15,740 nucleotides of DNA from assembly GCA_965219665.1 (NCBI GenBank), contig CBDCOD010000011.1, positions 1-15,740 on the forward strand, written 5' to 3'. The position numbers and the translations under genes are program-made. Each line of letters begins with the position of its first letter. Within the stretch, counting starts at the first letter, position 1. Shown in pieces: positions 1 through 8,303 of this stretch. The stretch is from CBDCOD01 sp965219665 (GTDB lineage: Bacteria > Pseudomonadota > Gammaproteobacteria > CAKMZV01). The notes below the pieces were generated by a model. That model ran no database searches and had not been told where the DNA came from. It worked only from the letters and a program-made list of their open reading frames with translations.

Positions 1-608
1 TCTTGCAGCAAGCACCTAAGCTTCAGGATAGTTTGAGCACAGAGTCAATGGCGGCTTTTGATACGATTACGCGTACATTAGACAAATTAGGAATTGTTTG
101 GGAACATAATCCGTATTTAGTTCGTGGTTTGGATTATTATAATGACTGCGTATTTGAGTGGGTGAGCGATGATATAGGGACACAGTCCACCGTATGTGGT
201 GGTGGGCGTTACGATGGCTTAGTTGAGCAGTTGAGCGGCAAGCCTGTTCCGGGTGTGGGCTTTGCTATGGGTATTGAGCGGATTATGTTGCTGACTAAGC
301 AACAAGCAGATCAATCTCCCAGAATTTTTGTTGTGTGTCAGCAAAGTACGGTAGATCATGCTTTTGTATGCGCTGAGAGATTGCGGCGAGAGAGTGCGTA
401 TAAGGTTGTTGGTGCATTTGATGGTAGTAGTATGAAGAGCCAGTTCAAAAAAGCAGATAAATGGGGTGCGCAGTGTGCGGTTATCGTTGGGGAAGATGAG
501 GTAAGTAACCAGAGCGTGACCGTCAAGTGGTTAGAGAGTGCAGAGCAGGTTACTGTAAAAGAGAGTAGTTTACACTCATATTTAGGCAATAAATTAGGTA
601 GTGCATAA
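1..608 (+). CDS. hisS: Histidyl-tRNA synthetase, C-terminal part (5' truncated by window edge)
   Basis: Class II aminoacyl-tRNA synthetase that charges tRNA-His with histidine in the cytoplasm. The reading frame is open from the first base, so the N-terminal half lies outside the window; about 200 residues remain. Visible family signatures are LVRGLDYY (the histidine-specific HisA motif), GGGRYDGLVEQL (the HisB region) and GFAMGIER, which is class II motif 3 with its ATP-binding arginine. The last ~90 residues form the anticodon-binding domain, including the FKKADKWGA segment typical of bacterial HisRS. The stop is TAA at 606-608. The next gene starts 44 bases downstream, and the order hisS-yfgM-bamB-der is a widely conserved proteobacterial cluster. 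Identification is secure; nothing looks broken in the part seen. Confidence 0.97.
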   Translation, partial: LQQAPKLQDSLSTESMAAFDTITRTLDKLGIVWEHNPYLVRGLDYYNDCVFEWVSDDIGTQSTVCGGGRYDGLVEQLSGKPVPGVGFAMGIERIMLLTKQQADQSPRIFVVCQQSTVDHAFVCAERLRRESAYKVVGAFDGSSMKSQFKKADKWGAQCAVIVGEDEVSNQSVTVKWLESAEQVTVKESSLHSYLGNKLGSA

Positions 609-640
609 TGCCCAAAGTGGGTTTTGATTAATAAAATATT

Positions 641-646
641 AAGGAG
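641..646 (+). promoter_or_regulatory. Ribosome binding site of yfgM
   Basis: AAGGAG is a near-perfect Shine-Dalgarno sequence 6 bases before ATG 653. It decides the start against the in-frame TTG at 650. Confidence 0.8.
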
Positions 647-652
647 TGATTG

Positions 653-1297
653 ATGGATCAATTAACACAGCAGCAACAGATAGATCGTGTGAAAAGATGG
701 CTGCGACAGAATGCGGTGGTACTCATTGCCAGCGCAGTGATTAGCGTAGGCTCTATAACTGGCTGGATAGTGTGGAGCAATTTGGTAGAGCAGCATCAGC
801 AAGGCGCTTTCCAAACATTTGAGCAATTACGCACTGCGTTGGATAGCCAACAAGAGGCACAAATTGAAGCTTCTTTGTCTGTATTAGAGAATGAGTATCA
901 GGATACACCGTATCTGATGAGCGCGCGCCTGCATTTAGCACAGCATTATTATGAAAATAATATGAAGGAGTTAGCTGTTAAGCAATTACGGACTTTATTG
1001 GATGAGCAGCCAGAACAGGTGGTGCGTGAAATAACTGCTAATCGGTTAGCACGCTTGTATATTGATATAGATAGACCAGATGATGCATTAGCGTTGGTCA
1101 ACGAGCAATTAGGGCAGGTTTTAGGTGAAAGTGCATTATCTAATTTTTATATTATTCAGTCAGATGCTTACCAAGTTAAAGGTCAGTACGATGCTGCACG
1201 TACGGCATTGGATAATGCCTCAAAAAATTTACCTGAGCATTCTCAACTGAAAGAATTGGTGAAACTGAAACGTAACGATATTGCTAATAGGCGATAG
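653..1297 (+). CDS. yfgM: YfgM-family membrane-anchored TPR protein
   Basis: About 214 residues. The N-terminus has a short polar stretch, then one hydrophobic segment at about residues 21-41 (VVLIASAVISVGSITGW), then a helical region rich in Ala, Leu and Gln, with TPR-like repeats such as SARLHLAQHYYENNMKELA and TANRLARLYIDIDRPDDAL. This matches YfgM, an inner-membrane protein with a periplasmic TPR domain that, in E. coli, associates with the SecYEG translocon and the chaperone PpiD. I chose ATG 653 because AAGGAG at 641-646 lies 6 bases upstream; a TTG three bases earlier is in frame but less likely. The gene sits between hisS and bamB as in other proteobacteria and ends two bases before bamB, so co-translation is likely. 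Family assignment rests on architecture and context more than on sequence identity. Confidence 0.88.
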   Translation: MDQLTQQQQIDRVKRWLRQNAVVLIASAVISVGSITGWIVWSNLVEQHQQGAFQTFEQLRTALDSQQEAQIEASLSVLENEYQDTPYLMSARLHLAQHYYENNMKELAVKQLRTLLDEQPEQVVREITANRLARLYIDIDRPDDALALVNEQLGQVLGESALSNFYIIQSDAYQVKGQYDAARTALDNASKNLPEHSQLKELVKLKRNDIANRR

Positions 1298-1299
1298 TC

Positions 1300-2538
1300 A
1301 TGCCTGTTTTCCTTAGGAGCTGTGGGTTTATTGTGAGTTGCCTGTTGCTATTAGGCGGGTGTTCTACGGTGGATGACCATGTAGAAAAGCCGCACAGGGT
1401 TCAGGTGGATCAAAGCCTTAATAATCGTTTGTTGGTAACAGGCAGTGGTCAAGGCGTGCTGCCCGATGGCTTAGATAGTACAGGTTTTTCTATTGCGTGG
1501 TGGCGTGAAACGGATAAACGCAACTTGCTGAGTTTTCAGCGTAATCAAGCGCAGCATTTGCGTTTGGGGCTTTTCTTGCAGCAAGTAATCGTGCCAATGC
1601 CAGCAGGCAATATATACGCTATAGATAAATATGATGGCAGTGATGTATGGCAGATAAATCTGAAAGAGTCTATTAGTACGGGCATCATTCAGGATCAGCG
1701 CTATCTGTACATTGGTACGACCAAGGGGCATGTTGTGGTGTTAGAAGGGCTGACCGGTGCTGAGGTATGGCGTAAACAGCTGACAACAAGCATTGCTAAT
1801 ATCAAACCGATTAAAGATGCTGTTTTAGTAGAAACTGCGGACGGTCGTGTGTATAAACTCTCTCTCATAGATGGGCAACAGCAATGGGTATTTGTAGATC
1901 AGGCGCCTACTAAATTGAGTATATTGGGAAAAAATGCGCTGTTTGTCGTAGATGATACTATCGTATTGGGCACAGACACTGGTGCTGTTATACTATTAGA
2001 CAATAACACAGGCAAGGTGTTGAATAGAGTAGTCGTTGCGCAGCCACAAGGTTACTCGGATTTAGAGTCTATAGTTGATGTTCAGGGTACTTTTTTATCA
2101 GTAGGGGATGTGATTTATGCGAGTGTTTGGAACAATCCATGGTTTGCTTTTGATTGGAAGCGGCGGCAAATACTATGGCAGCGTGATGAATTCATATTTC
2201 AGCCTATGCACTACTTAAAGCAAGGGCTTTTGGCGCAGAGTTTTTATGGTCAATTATATTTGTTTGATCCTGTAGGAGGGCAAAGCCTCTGGAAGCAAGA
2301 AGCACTGTCTGGTTTACAATTGAGTGCAATATTGCGTCACAAAGATAAATGGGTCGTGAGCGATAATTTAGGTAGGATTATATGGTTTTCTGCCGAAGAC
2401 GGGCGCTTGTTGGCACGCTATTTGAGTTCTTCTCCATGGGCCATACAAGCAGTATCAGATGATGAAGGTTACTTATTCTATTTGAACCAGCAAGGGCATA
2501 TCGTTGCCATATACGCTGATGATAGTGATGCAGGGTAA
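1300..2538 (+). CDS. bamB: Outer membrane protein assembly lipoprotein BamB
   Basis: A 412-residue lipoprotein of the BAM complex, which folds beta-barrel proteins into the outer membrane. The N-terminus is a lipoprotein signal peptide: hydrophobic SCLLLLGG followed by Cys21 (LLGGC lipobox). The rest is a PQQ-like beta-propeller with repeated blades that end in Asp/Gly turns and Trp, for example IYAIDKYDGSDVWQ, VVVLEGLTGAEVWR, VYKLSLIDGQQQW, LYLFDPVGGQSLW and IIWFSAEDGRLLA. This fits the eight-bladed propeller of BamB, and the length is close to the usual ~390-400. The start ATG lies two bases after the yfgM stop with only a weak AGG-like site, which suggests translational coupling. der follows 11 bases after the stop. 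No anomaly seen. Confidence 0.95.
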   Translation: MPVFLRSCGFIVSCLLLLGGCSTVDDHVEKPHRVQVDQSLNNRLLVTGSGQGVLPDGLDSTGFSIAWWRETDKRNLLSFQRNQAQHLRLGLFLQQVIVPMPAGNIYAIDKYDGSDVWQINLKESISTGIIQDQRYLYIGTTKGHVVVLEGLTGAEVWRKQLTTSIANIKPIKDAVLVETADGRVYKLSLIDGQQQWVFVDQAPTKLSILGKNALFVVDDTIVLGTDTGAVILLDNNTGKVLNRVVVAQPQGYSDLESIVDVQGTFLSVGDVIYASVWNNPWFAFDWKRRQILWQRDEFIFQPMHYLKQGLLAQSFYGQLYLFDPVGGQSLWKQEALSGLQLSAILRHKDKWVVSDNLGRIIWFSAEDGRLLARYLSSSPWAIQAVSDDEGYLFYLNQQGHIVAIYADDSDAG

Positions 2539-2549
2539 GGCAAGGCACT

Positions 2550-3944
2550 ATGTTACCTTGCGTTGCTATAGTCGGTCGACCTAATGTTGGCAAATCTACA
2601 CTGTTTAATTGTTTAACGCGTTCGCGTGATGCTTTAGTAGTTGATAAACCTGGCCTAACTCGCGATCGGAAGTATGGCCGATCCAAAATGGGGAAAAGAG
2701 ATTTTTGGGTCATTGATACGGGTGGTATTTTTGGCAATCCTGATGCAATAGAAACCTTGATGCAAGATCAAGTACAGCTGGCTATTCAAGAAGCACAGGT
2801 AGTTGTTTTTTTGGTGGATGGCCAAAGTGGCTTAGTGCATGGCGATATAGAAATTGCACAGCATCTGAGGGCTATGGGCTGCCGTGTTATTGTGGTGGCA
2901 AATAAATCAGAGCGGGCAGATTTTGATCAACTTAATGCGGAATTCAGTGAATTAGGATTGGGTGAAGTCTATGCTATTGCCGCTGCACATTGGCGCGGTG
3001 TGCGTCAATTGGCTGATGTGGTTTGCACTTATTTTTCAGAGCAAGAACCTGAACCTGATGCGTGTACAAATCCAGCTATTCGCGTAGCAGTAATTGGTAG
3101 GCCAAATGTTGGTAAATCAACTCTGATAAATTGCTTAGTTGGAAGCAAGCGTGTTTTGGCGTTTGACATGCCGGGAACGACACGCGATAGTGTTATTGTG
3201 CCTTTTGAACGTGAGAATATTAGCTATGAATTGGTTGATACTGCCGGCTTGCGCCGCCGTGCAAAAGTCAATGATAAAATAGAAAAATTTAGCGCAGTAA
3301 AAGCCTTGGAAGCCATTGAGTTAGCACAGGTGGTGATTGTTGTTTGTGATGCGCAAGAGGGTATTACGGATCAAGATAGTCATTTGATTGGTTTAGTGAT
3401 TGAAGCAGGCAGAGCATTGGTTATTGCTATCAATAAAAGCGATGACTTGCAGGCATCACAAGTGAGCAAAGTGGAGCGTGATTTAGATCTTAAATTGTCC
3501 TATATTAACTATGCGCGTAGGCCACGTATATCTGCTCTGAAAGGGTTTGGTATCAAAAAAATGTGGTCGTGTGTTTTAGAGGCACATGATGCCGCACAGA
3601 AAAAAATAAGCACCAGTGTGCTCAATACAACTTTTAGTGCGATTAAGGCGCATCATCCTCCTCCGATAGTGCGTGGTCGAGCTATTCGGATGCGCTATGT
3701 ACACTTGGGCGGGCATTACCCACCTACGATTGTGATTCACGGCAATCAGCTAAATAAATTGCCAGATAGTTATAAGCGCTATTTAGAAAACACTTTTCGT
3801 GAGTCGTTTGGTTTGTTTGGTACACCGCTCAAACTACAGTTCAAAACCACTGAGAATCCTTTTGCGGGGCGTAAAAATGTCCTAAGTAATCGCCAAAAAG
3901 AACAACGTAAGAGATTATTAAAATTTGTTAAACGTAAAAAATAA
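2550..3944 (+). CDS. der: Ribosome biogenesis GTPase Der (EngA)
   Basis: A 464-residue double-domain GTPase needed for maturation of the 50S ribosomal subunit. Two complete G domains are visible. The first has GRPNVGKST at residues 9-17, PGLTRDRKYG, DTGG and NKSE. The second has GRPNVGKST at about residue 183, PGTTRD, DTAG at about 230 and NKSD at about 295. The C-terminal KH-like domain follows (GRAIRMRYVHLGGHYPPT), and the protein ends in a basic tail (KFVKRKK). Domain order and length match Der; E. coli Der is about 490 residues. The first G4 motif reads NKSE where NKxD is more usual. The start ATG 2550 is preceded by purine-rich GGGTAAGGCAAGG overlapping the bamB stop. It is probably the last gene of the hisS-yfgM-bamB-der unit. 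Confidence 0.97.
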   Translation: MLPCVAIVGRPNVGKSTLFNCLTRSRDALVVDKPGLTRDRKYGRSKMGKRDFWVIDTGGIFGNPDAIETLMQDQVQLAIQEAQVVVFLVDGQSGLVHGDIEIAQHLRAMGCRVIVVANKSERADFDQLNAEFSELGLGEVYAIAAAHWRGVRQLADVVCTYFSEQEPEPDACTNPAIRVAVIGRPNVGKSTLINCLVGSKRVLAFDMPGTTRDSVIVPFERENISYELVDTAGLRRRAKVNDKIEKFSAVKALEAIELAQVVIVVCDAQEGITDQDSHLIGLVIEAGRALVIAINKSDDLQASQVSKVERDLDLKLSYINYARRPRISALKGFGIKKMWSCVLEAHDAAQKKISTSVLNTTFSAIKAHHPPPIVRGRAIRMRYVHLGGHYPPTIVIHGNQLNKLPDSYKRYLENTFRESFGLFGTPLKLQFKTTENPFAGRKNVLSNRQKEQRKRLLKFVKRKK

Positions 3945-4079
3945 CCATAATTAGTTTTACAAATAATTTTTACAAAATATGTGGACAGCATAATCGTTGA
4001 TTTATGTGTATGCCTATTTTGACTCAAAACGTGTAAAATACATTGCATTTGATACGTTTAACGTAATGAACAGAAACAT

Positions 4080-4100
4080 GGCTTATGCGATAGCCTTTTT
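4080..4100 (+). terminator. Hairpin plus T-tract in the bioB leader (terminator- or attenuator-like)
   Basis: GGCT (4080-4083), a bulged T, AT (4085-4086), loop GCG, AT (4090-4091) and AGCC (4092-4095) form a short hairpin followed by five T. It lies between der and bioB and ends 12 bases before the bioB ATG. It could terminate der transcripts or influence bioB translation. The stem is short, so confidence is low. Confidence 0.35.
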
Positions 4101-4112
4101 AGTACATTGTTT

Positions 4113-5141
4113 ATGAATAATACCTACCTACCACAGTCCTTACACTTCGTCACTCAGTCGGTTGTGCGCCATGATTGGTCATTGGATACGATTCAGGCAC
4201 TATTTAATTTGCCCTTTAATGATTTGGTTTTTACTGCACAAGGCATACATAGGAAGCATTTTGATGCCAATGCCATACAGGTAAGCACTCTATGTAATAT
4301 CAAGACGGGTGGCTGCGCAGAGGATTGTGCATATTGCTCACAAAGCGCGCGCTATAGTACAGGTGTTGAGAAGGAGCGGATGATGGAAGTGTCCGCGGTG
4401 GTTGAGCAAGCAAAGAAAGCGAAGGAGGCAGGTGCTACGCGCTTTTGTATGGGAGCTGCATGGCGCAACCCCAAAGGTAAGCAGTTCGCTCAGGTGCTGG
4501 ATATGGTTGAAGAAGTGAAGGGCTTAGGCTTAGAAGTGTGCGCAACTTTGGGTATGTTGGATGCAGATCAAGCAAAGCAGTTGTATGATGCCGGTTTAGA
4601 TTATTACAACCATAATTTAGATACGGCGGAGGCTTATTATCCTAAAGTGATTACCACGCGCACTTTTCAGGATCGTTTGGATACATTGGAAATGGTTCGT
4701 ACCAATGGGATGAAGGTATGCTCAGGCGGCATTATTGGTCTGGGTGAGGCGCATGGAGATAGGGCAGAGTTATTGCGTACTTTTGCTAATTTACCCCACC
4801 ACCCTGAGAGTGTTCCTATCAATTTATTGGTGCCTATTGAAGGTACTCCGTTGGCAGATATGCGGGATAAAACGGATGCTTTTGAATTTATACGGGTTAT
4901 TGCAGTAGCACGGATTGTGATGCCTAAGTCGCGTGTGCGCTTGTCGGCAGGGCGCAATGAAATGAATGAGCAAATGCAAGCATTATGCTTTTTGGCGGGT
5001 GCTAATTCTATTTTCTATGGTGAGAAACTGCTCACGACCGATAATCCAGAAGCCTCTTCAGATAAAATTTTGTTAGAGAAATTAGGCATGCGTATTGAGC
5101 GTCCACAAATTACAGATTTAACTGACCAGCAATCTGCTTAA
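4113..5141 (+). CDS. bioB: Biotin synthase
   Basis: A radical-SAM enzyme that inserts sulfur into dethiobiotin, the last step of biotin synthesis. The radical-SAM cluster motif CxxxCxxC is Cys68, Cys72 and Cys75 (GGCAEDCAYC). Other BioB signatures include VSTLCNIKTGGC, YNHNLDT, SGGIIGLGE and the SAGRNEM motif holding the conserved arginine near the second FeS cluster. At about 342 residues it has the normal length. ATG 4113 is chosen over an in-frame TTG six bases upstream; neither has a clear Shine-Dalgarno sequence. The gene stands alone after a 168-bp gap from der, without other bio genes in the window, and converges with the minus-strand operon 40 bases downstream. No BirA-type operator could be recognised by eye. 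Confidence 0.97.
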   Translation: MNNTYLPQSLHFVTQSVVRHDWSLDTIQALFNLPFNDLVFTAQGIHRKHFDANAIQVSTLCNIKTGGCAEDCAYCSQSARYSTGVEKERMMEVSAVVEQAKKAKEAGATRFCMGAAWRNPKGKQFAQVLDMVEEVKGLGLEVCATLGMLDADQAKQLYDAGLDYYNHNLDTAEAYYPKVITTRTFQDRLDTLEMVRTNGMKVCSGGIIGLGEAHGDRAELLRTFANLPHHPESVPINLLVPIEGTPLADMRDKTDAFEFIRVIAVARIVMPKSRVRLSAGRNEMNEQMQALCFLAGANSIFYGEKLLTTDNPEASSDKILLEKLGMRIERPQITDLTDQQSA

Positions 5142-5181
5142 TCTATTCTGTAGTTTCTATGCGCTTAGCCTTAGTACCGTT

Positions 5182-5928
5182 CTATACGGGATTAGGAATA
5201 TTAATAAAGTGAAAGTCTATCTCAAAGTGCTCAGCAAGGTGCATGCCTAATGCCTGTACCCCAAAGGTTTCTGTGTTGTGGTGGCCACAACTAAGGTAAT
5301 CAATACCTAATTCAACAGCAAGGTGGGTTGTTCTTTCACTGCATTCTCCACTGATAAAAGCATCGCAGCCTAATGCTGCTGCTTGTTCAATCATATCTTG
5401 TGCGCCGCCTGTACACCAACCGATTTTTTGTACACTACGATTGCCGCCAGAAAGGTGGAGTGGTGTGCGTTGCACTGCTTGTTCAGCGCGTTCTATAAAG
5501 GCTTGTATTGGGCTTTCTACAATATTACCATACCACAGGTATGGGTTGTCTGGATGAACCTGAACGTTTTGTATGCCGAGCGCTTTTCCTAATAGAGCGT
5601 TATTGCCTAGTTCAGGATGTGCGTCAAGGGGTAGATGATAGACAATGAGATTGATGTGGTTTTGTATGAGTGCGGCAATACGGCGATACTTCATGCCGAC
5701 AATGCACGGTGGTTCATTGTTCCAGAAATAGCCATGGTGTACTAATAGTGCATCTGCTTGTTGTTCAATTGCCTGTTCAATTAAAGCCTGTGAGGCACTA
5801 ACCCCACCTATGATGGTTTGTATATGATTTGTGCCCTGTACTTGGAGCCCGTTGGGGCAGTAGTCCTTGATGCTATTGCTATTAAGTAGGGTGTCTGTGT
5901 ACGATAATAGTGCTGATGTTTCTATCAT
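5182..5928 (-). CDS. NIF3/DUF34-family metal-binding protein (YbgI type)
   Basis: A 248-residue member of the NIF3 family, annotated in many genomes as 'GTP cyclohydrolase 1 type 2 homolog' although the physiological role is unsettled. The family's dinuclear metal ligands are visible: His64-His65 (LLVHHGYFW), Asp102 (HLPLDAH, with His98 and His104 nearby) and His216/Glu220 (CGHHNTETFG). The motifs CPNGLQVQG near the N-terminus and FISGECSERTTH at about 192-202 are also typical, and the length matches the short bacterial form such as E. coli YbgI. It is the last gene of the minus-strand operon, starting 12 bases after the hisC stop, with no obvious ribosome binding site. Family assignment is firm; the function remains open. 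Confidence 0.93.
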   Translation of the reverse strand: MIETSALLSYTDTLLNSNSIKDYCPNGLQVQGTNHIQTIIGGVSASQALIEQAIEQQADALLVHHGYFWNNEPPCIVGMKYRRIAALIQNHINLIVYHLPLDAHPELGNNALLGKALGIQNVQVHPDNPYLWYGNIVESPIQAFIERAEQAVQRTPLHLSGGNRSVQKIGWCTGGAQDMIEQAAALGCDAFISGECSERTTHLAVELGIDYLSCGHHNTETFGVQALGMHLAEHFEIDFHFINIPNPV

Positions 5929-5940
5929 ATATGGATCTAT

Positions 5941-7017
5941 TTAGTACGTTTTTAGGGCAGTCATTAGGGATTCATTTTCGTCTGTAGTCCCTATGCTGAT
6001 GCGAATGCAATTGTCTAATGTAGGATGCGTGCCGTGAAAATTTTTGATTAAGATTTGATTATCTAATAAGTGCTGGCATACTTTATTGGCTGAGGTGGTT
6101 GCTACTTTGGTTAGTATAAAATTAGCAGCACTGGGGAAAACCTGCTCAATATAGGGGATATCTGCTAATTGCTGGCTGATAGCGTTGCGTTCATTAATAA
6201 TGTAATCGCTTTGCGTGGTCAATAGGTGCGGTTGGCTTAAAAATAATGTAACCCATTGCTGGGTAACGCTATTGATGTTATAAGGCATGCGTACTTTGTT
6301 AATTTGCTCAATCCATTGTTCCTGAGCAATCATATAGCCCAATCTTAACCCAGCAAGCCCCAGTTTAGAGAAAGTTCTAATTACAATCAAATGTGGGTAT
6401 TTTTGCTGCCAAGATATGAGGCTTGTTCGAGCAAAGTCATAATAAGCTTCATCTATAATGACCAAACCAGTACTGGCTTCTATGATTCTTTTTAAGTGCG
6501 CATCGCTCCATAGATTACCAGTTGGATTATTCGGATAGGCAATAAAAATGAGGCGTGGTTGGTGTTGTTCAATGGCTTGTAGTGTTGCCGATATATCTAT
6601 ATCAAATTGGGCGGTAAGCGGCACGCGATGACAGGGAATGCGGCAAAACGTGGCACTATGTTGGTACATGACAAAACTGGGGTCAAAGGTCATTACAGTG
6701 CTGTCGTTCTCACAGCATGCTAACATAAGTAGTTGGATAAGTTCATCTGATCCATTGCCTAGTAATAACTGCTTGGCAGACAACTGCAAGTAGCTTGATA
6801 GTGCTGCTTTCAATATGTCTTGGTTGCTGTCAGGATAGCGGTTAAGGGCTAAATCTGGAACACTGTTTTGCCATAACTGTTGCAATGCTTGAGGGGTAGT
6901 GTGTGTGTTTTCCATTGCATCCAATTTAATGGTGCTTCTGGGGCAGTGCGTAGCATGGTATGCCTGCATATTTTGAACAGATTGGCGTATGAGATTTTGG
7001 GGCGTTCTATCTATCAC
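5941..7017 (-). CDS. hisC: Histidinol-phosphate aminotransferase
   Basis: A fold-type I PLP enzyme that converts imidazole acetol phosphate to L-histidinol phosphate in histidine synthesis. The 358-residue protein shows NGSDELI at about 88-94 (phosphate/cofactor region), YPNNPTG at 161-167, the PLP-binding aspartate in IIDEAYYDF at about 189, and the Schiff-base lysine Lys218 in RTFSKLGLAGLRLGY. Near the C-terminus CIRISIG carries the substrate carboxylate-binding arginine. The start is GTG at 7017, two bases after the hisD stop; no better ATG or Shine-Dalgarno sequence exists, so translational coupling is likely. It follows hisG and hisD as in Pseudomonas-type clusters. Intact. Confidence 0.96.
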   Translation of the reverse strand: MIDRTPQNLIRQSVQNMQAYHATHCPRSTIKLDAMENTHTTPQALQQLWQNSVPDLALNRYPDSNQDILKAALSSYLQLSAKQLLLGNGSDELIQLLMLACCENDSTVMTFDPSFVMYQHSATFCRIPCHRVPLTAQFDIDISATLQAIEQHQPRLIFIAYPNNPTGNLWSDAHLKRIIEASTGLVIIDEAYYDFARTSLISWQQKYPHLIVIRTFSKLGLAGLRLGYMIAQEQWIEQINKVRMPYNINSVTQQWVTLFLSQPHLLTTQSDYIINERNAISQQLADIPYIEQVFPSAANFILTKVATTSANKVCQHLLDNQILIKNFHGTHPTLDNCIRISIGTTDENESLMTALKTY

Positions 7018-7019
7018 TT

Positions 7020-8303
7020 TTATAGCGTACGTAGGCGCAATCGTGCCGCTTCAGCATGGGCAGGAAGTGCCTCATAGTCTGCTAAGGTGGCAGAGGTGTT
7101 ATAGAGAGTCGCTGCTCCGCTTTGTACAAACATCAAGCTGGAGCGTTTTTGAAAGTCGTATGTACCTAAGGGTGAAGAAAAGCGTGCTGTTCCTGCGGTG
7201 GGTAGAACATGGTTGGGTCCTAAGCAATAGTCACCAAGCACTTCTGGAGTCATGTTGCCCATAAAAATAGCGCCTGCATGTTTTATGTTTTTGAGTAATT
7301 CCTCAGGCTGGGGCACAGCCAGCTCTAAGTGTTCAGGCGCAATACGATTGACTAATTCAATGCCTTCATCTATGCTTTTGGTCAGAATAAGCGCGCCACG
7401 GCTATGTAATGATTCACGGATAATATCTTGACGTGGCATGGTCGTTAGGAGTTGGTTTAGTGCGGTTTCCACATTATCTAAGTATGCTTCATCATCACAT
7501 AGTAGCAGGGACTGTGCTTGCTGATCGTGTTCTGCTTGTGAGAATAAATCCATAGCAGCCCACACAGGATCCAAAGAGCCGTCAGTTAAGATGGTTATTT
7601 CAGATGGACCAGCTATCATGTCAATGCCAACTTTGCCAAAGACTTGGCGCTTTGCTTCTGCTACAAACACATTGCCCGGTCCTACGATTTTGTCCACTGC
7701 TTGAATGCTTTGTGTCCCGTATGCTAATGCTGCTACAGCATGCGCCCCACCAACGCAGTACACCTCATCTACATCAGCGACAAAAGCTGCACCGAGCACT
7801 GCATCATTGAAGACTCCATCAGGGCAGGGAGTTACCATCGCTAAGCGTTTTACGCCAGCGACTTTGGCAGGAATGGCATTCATGAGTACTGTAGAAGGAT
7901 AAGCTGCTTTACCGCCAGGAACATATAGCCCAACACTATCTAAAGGGGTTATTTGCTGACCTAAACGTATGTTATCTTCTTCATACGACCAGTCTTGTTG
8001 TAACTGCCGCTGGTGGTAGCGCTCAATGCGCTGTGCTGCAGTTTTTAATGCTTGCTGCACCTTGCTGGGTAGTACGTTGTAGCTGTTATGTAGGCGTTCG
8101 GTGCTGATTCGTAGAGGCGTTGGGTTAAAACGATCAAACTGTATGCTCATCTGTTGAAGTGCTGCATCACCATCTGTGCGTACGGCATCAATGATATTGC
8201 GCACAGTAGTAGAGAGTGTCGTGTCCATTGTTTGCTCATAAGCAATCAGCGCACCTAATTGCTTGGTAAATTGTTCGTCTGCTGTGCTTAGGCGTTTAAT
8301 CAT
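7020..8303 (-). CDS. hisD: Histidinol dehydrogenase
   Basis: A zinc enzyme that oxidises L-histidinol to L-histidine in two NAD-dependent steps, the last reactions of the pathway. From ATG 8303 the protein has 427 residues (E. coli HisD has 434). The catalytic Glu-His pair is in RIAPEHLEL. Zinc ligands are recognisable in SQAEHDQQAQ, GDYCLGPNHVLPT and LPAHAEAARLR. YVPGGKAAYPSTVLMNA and GPGNVFVAEAK are typical of the NAD-binding part. I prefer ATG 8303 over an in-frame TTG at 8318, because AGAGG sits about 7 bases before the ATG. This start overlaps the hisG stop by 8 bases. Nothing appears missing. Confidence 0.97.
   Translation of the reverse strand: MIKRLSTADEQFTKQLGALIAYEQTMDTTLSTTVRNIIDAVRTDGDAALQQMSIQFDRFNPTPLRISTERLHNSYNVLPSKVQQALKTAAQRIERYHQRQLQQDWSYEEDNIRLGQQITPLDSVGLYVPGGKAAYPSTVLMNAIPAKVAGVKRLAMVTPCPDGVFNDAVLGAAFVADVDEVYCVGGAHAVAALAYGTQSIQAVDKIVGPGNVFVAEAKRQVFGKVGIDMIAGPSEITILTDGSLDPVWAAMDLFSQAEHDQQAQSLLLCDDEAYLDNVETALNQLLTTMPRQDIIRESLHSRGALILTKSIDEGIELVNRIAPEHLELAVPQPEELLKNIKHAGAIFMGNMTPEVLGDYCLGPNHVLPTAGTARFSSPLGTYDFQKRSSLMFVQSGAATLYNTSATLADYEALPAHAEAARLRLRTL

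Noticed and set aside
611..625. Small CCCA-AAG-TGGG hairpin plus TTTT between hisS and yfgM as a terminator
   Set aside because: Only four base pairs and four T; the genes belong to a conserved unit, so real termination is unlikely.
5142..5181. Bidirectional terminator between convergent bioB and the NIF3-like gene
   Set aside because: Only a 4-bp CCGT/ACGG hairpin without a T-run is visible.
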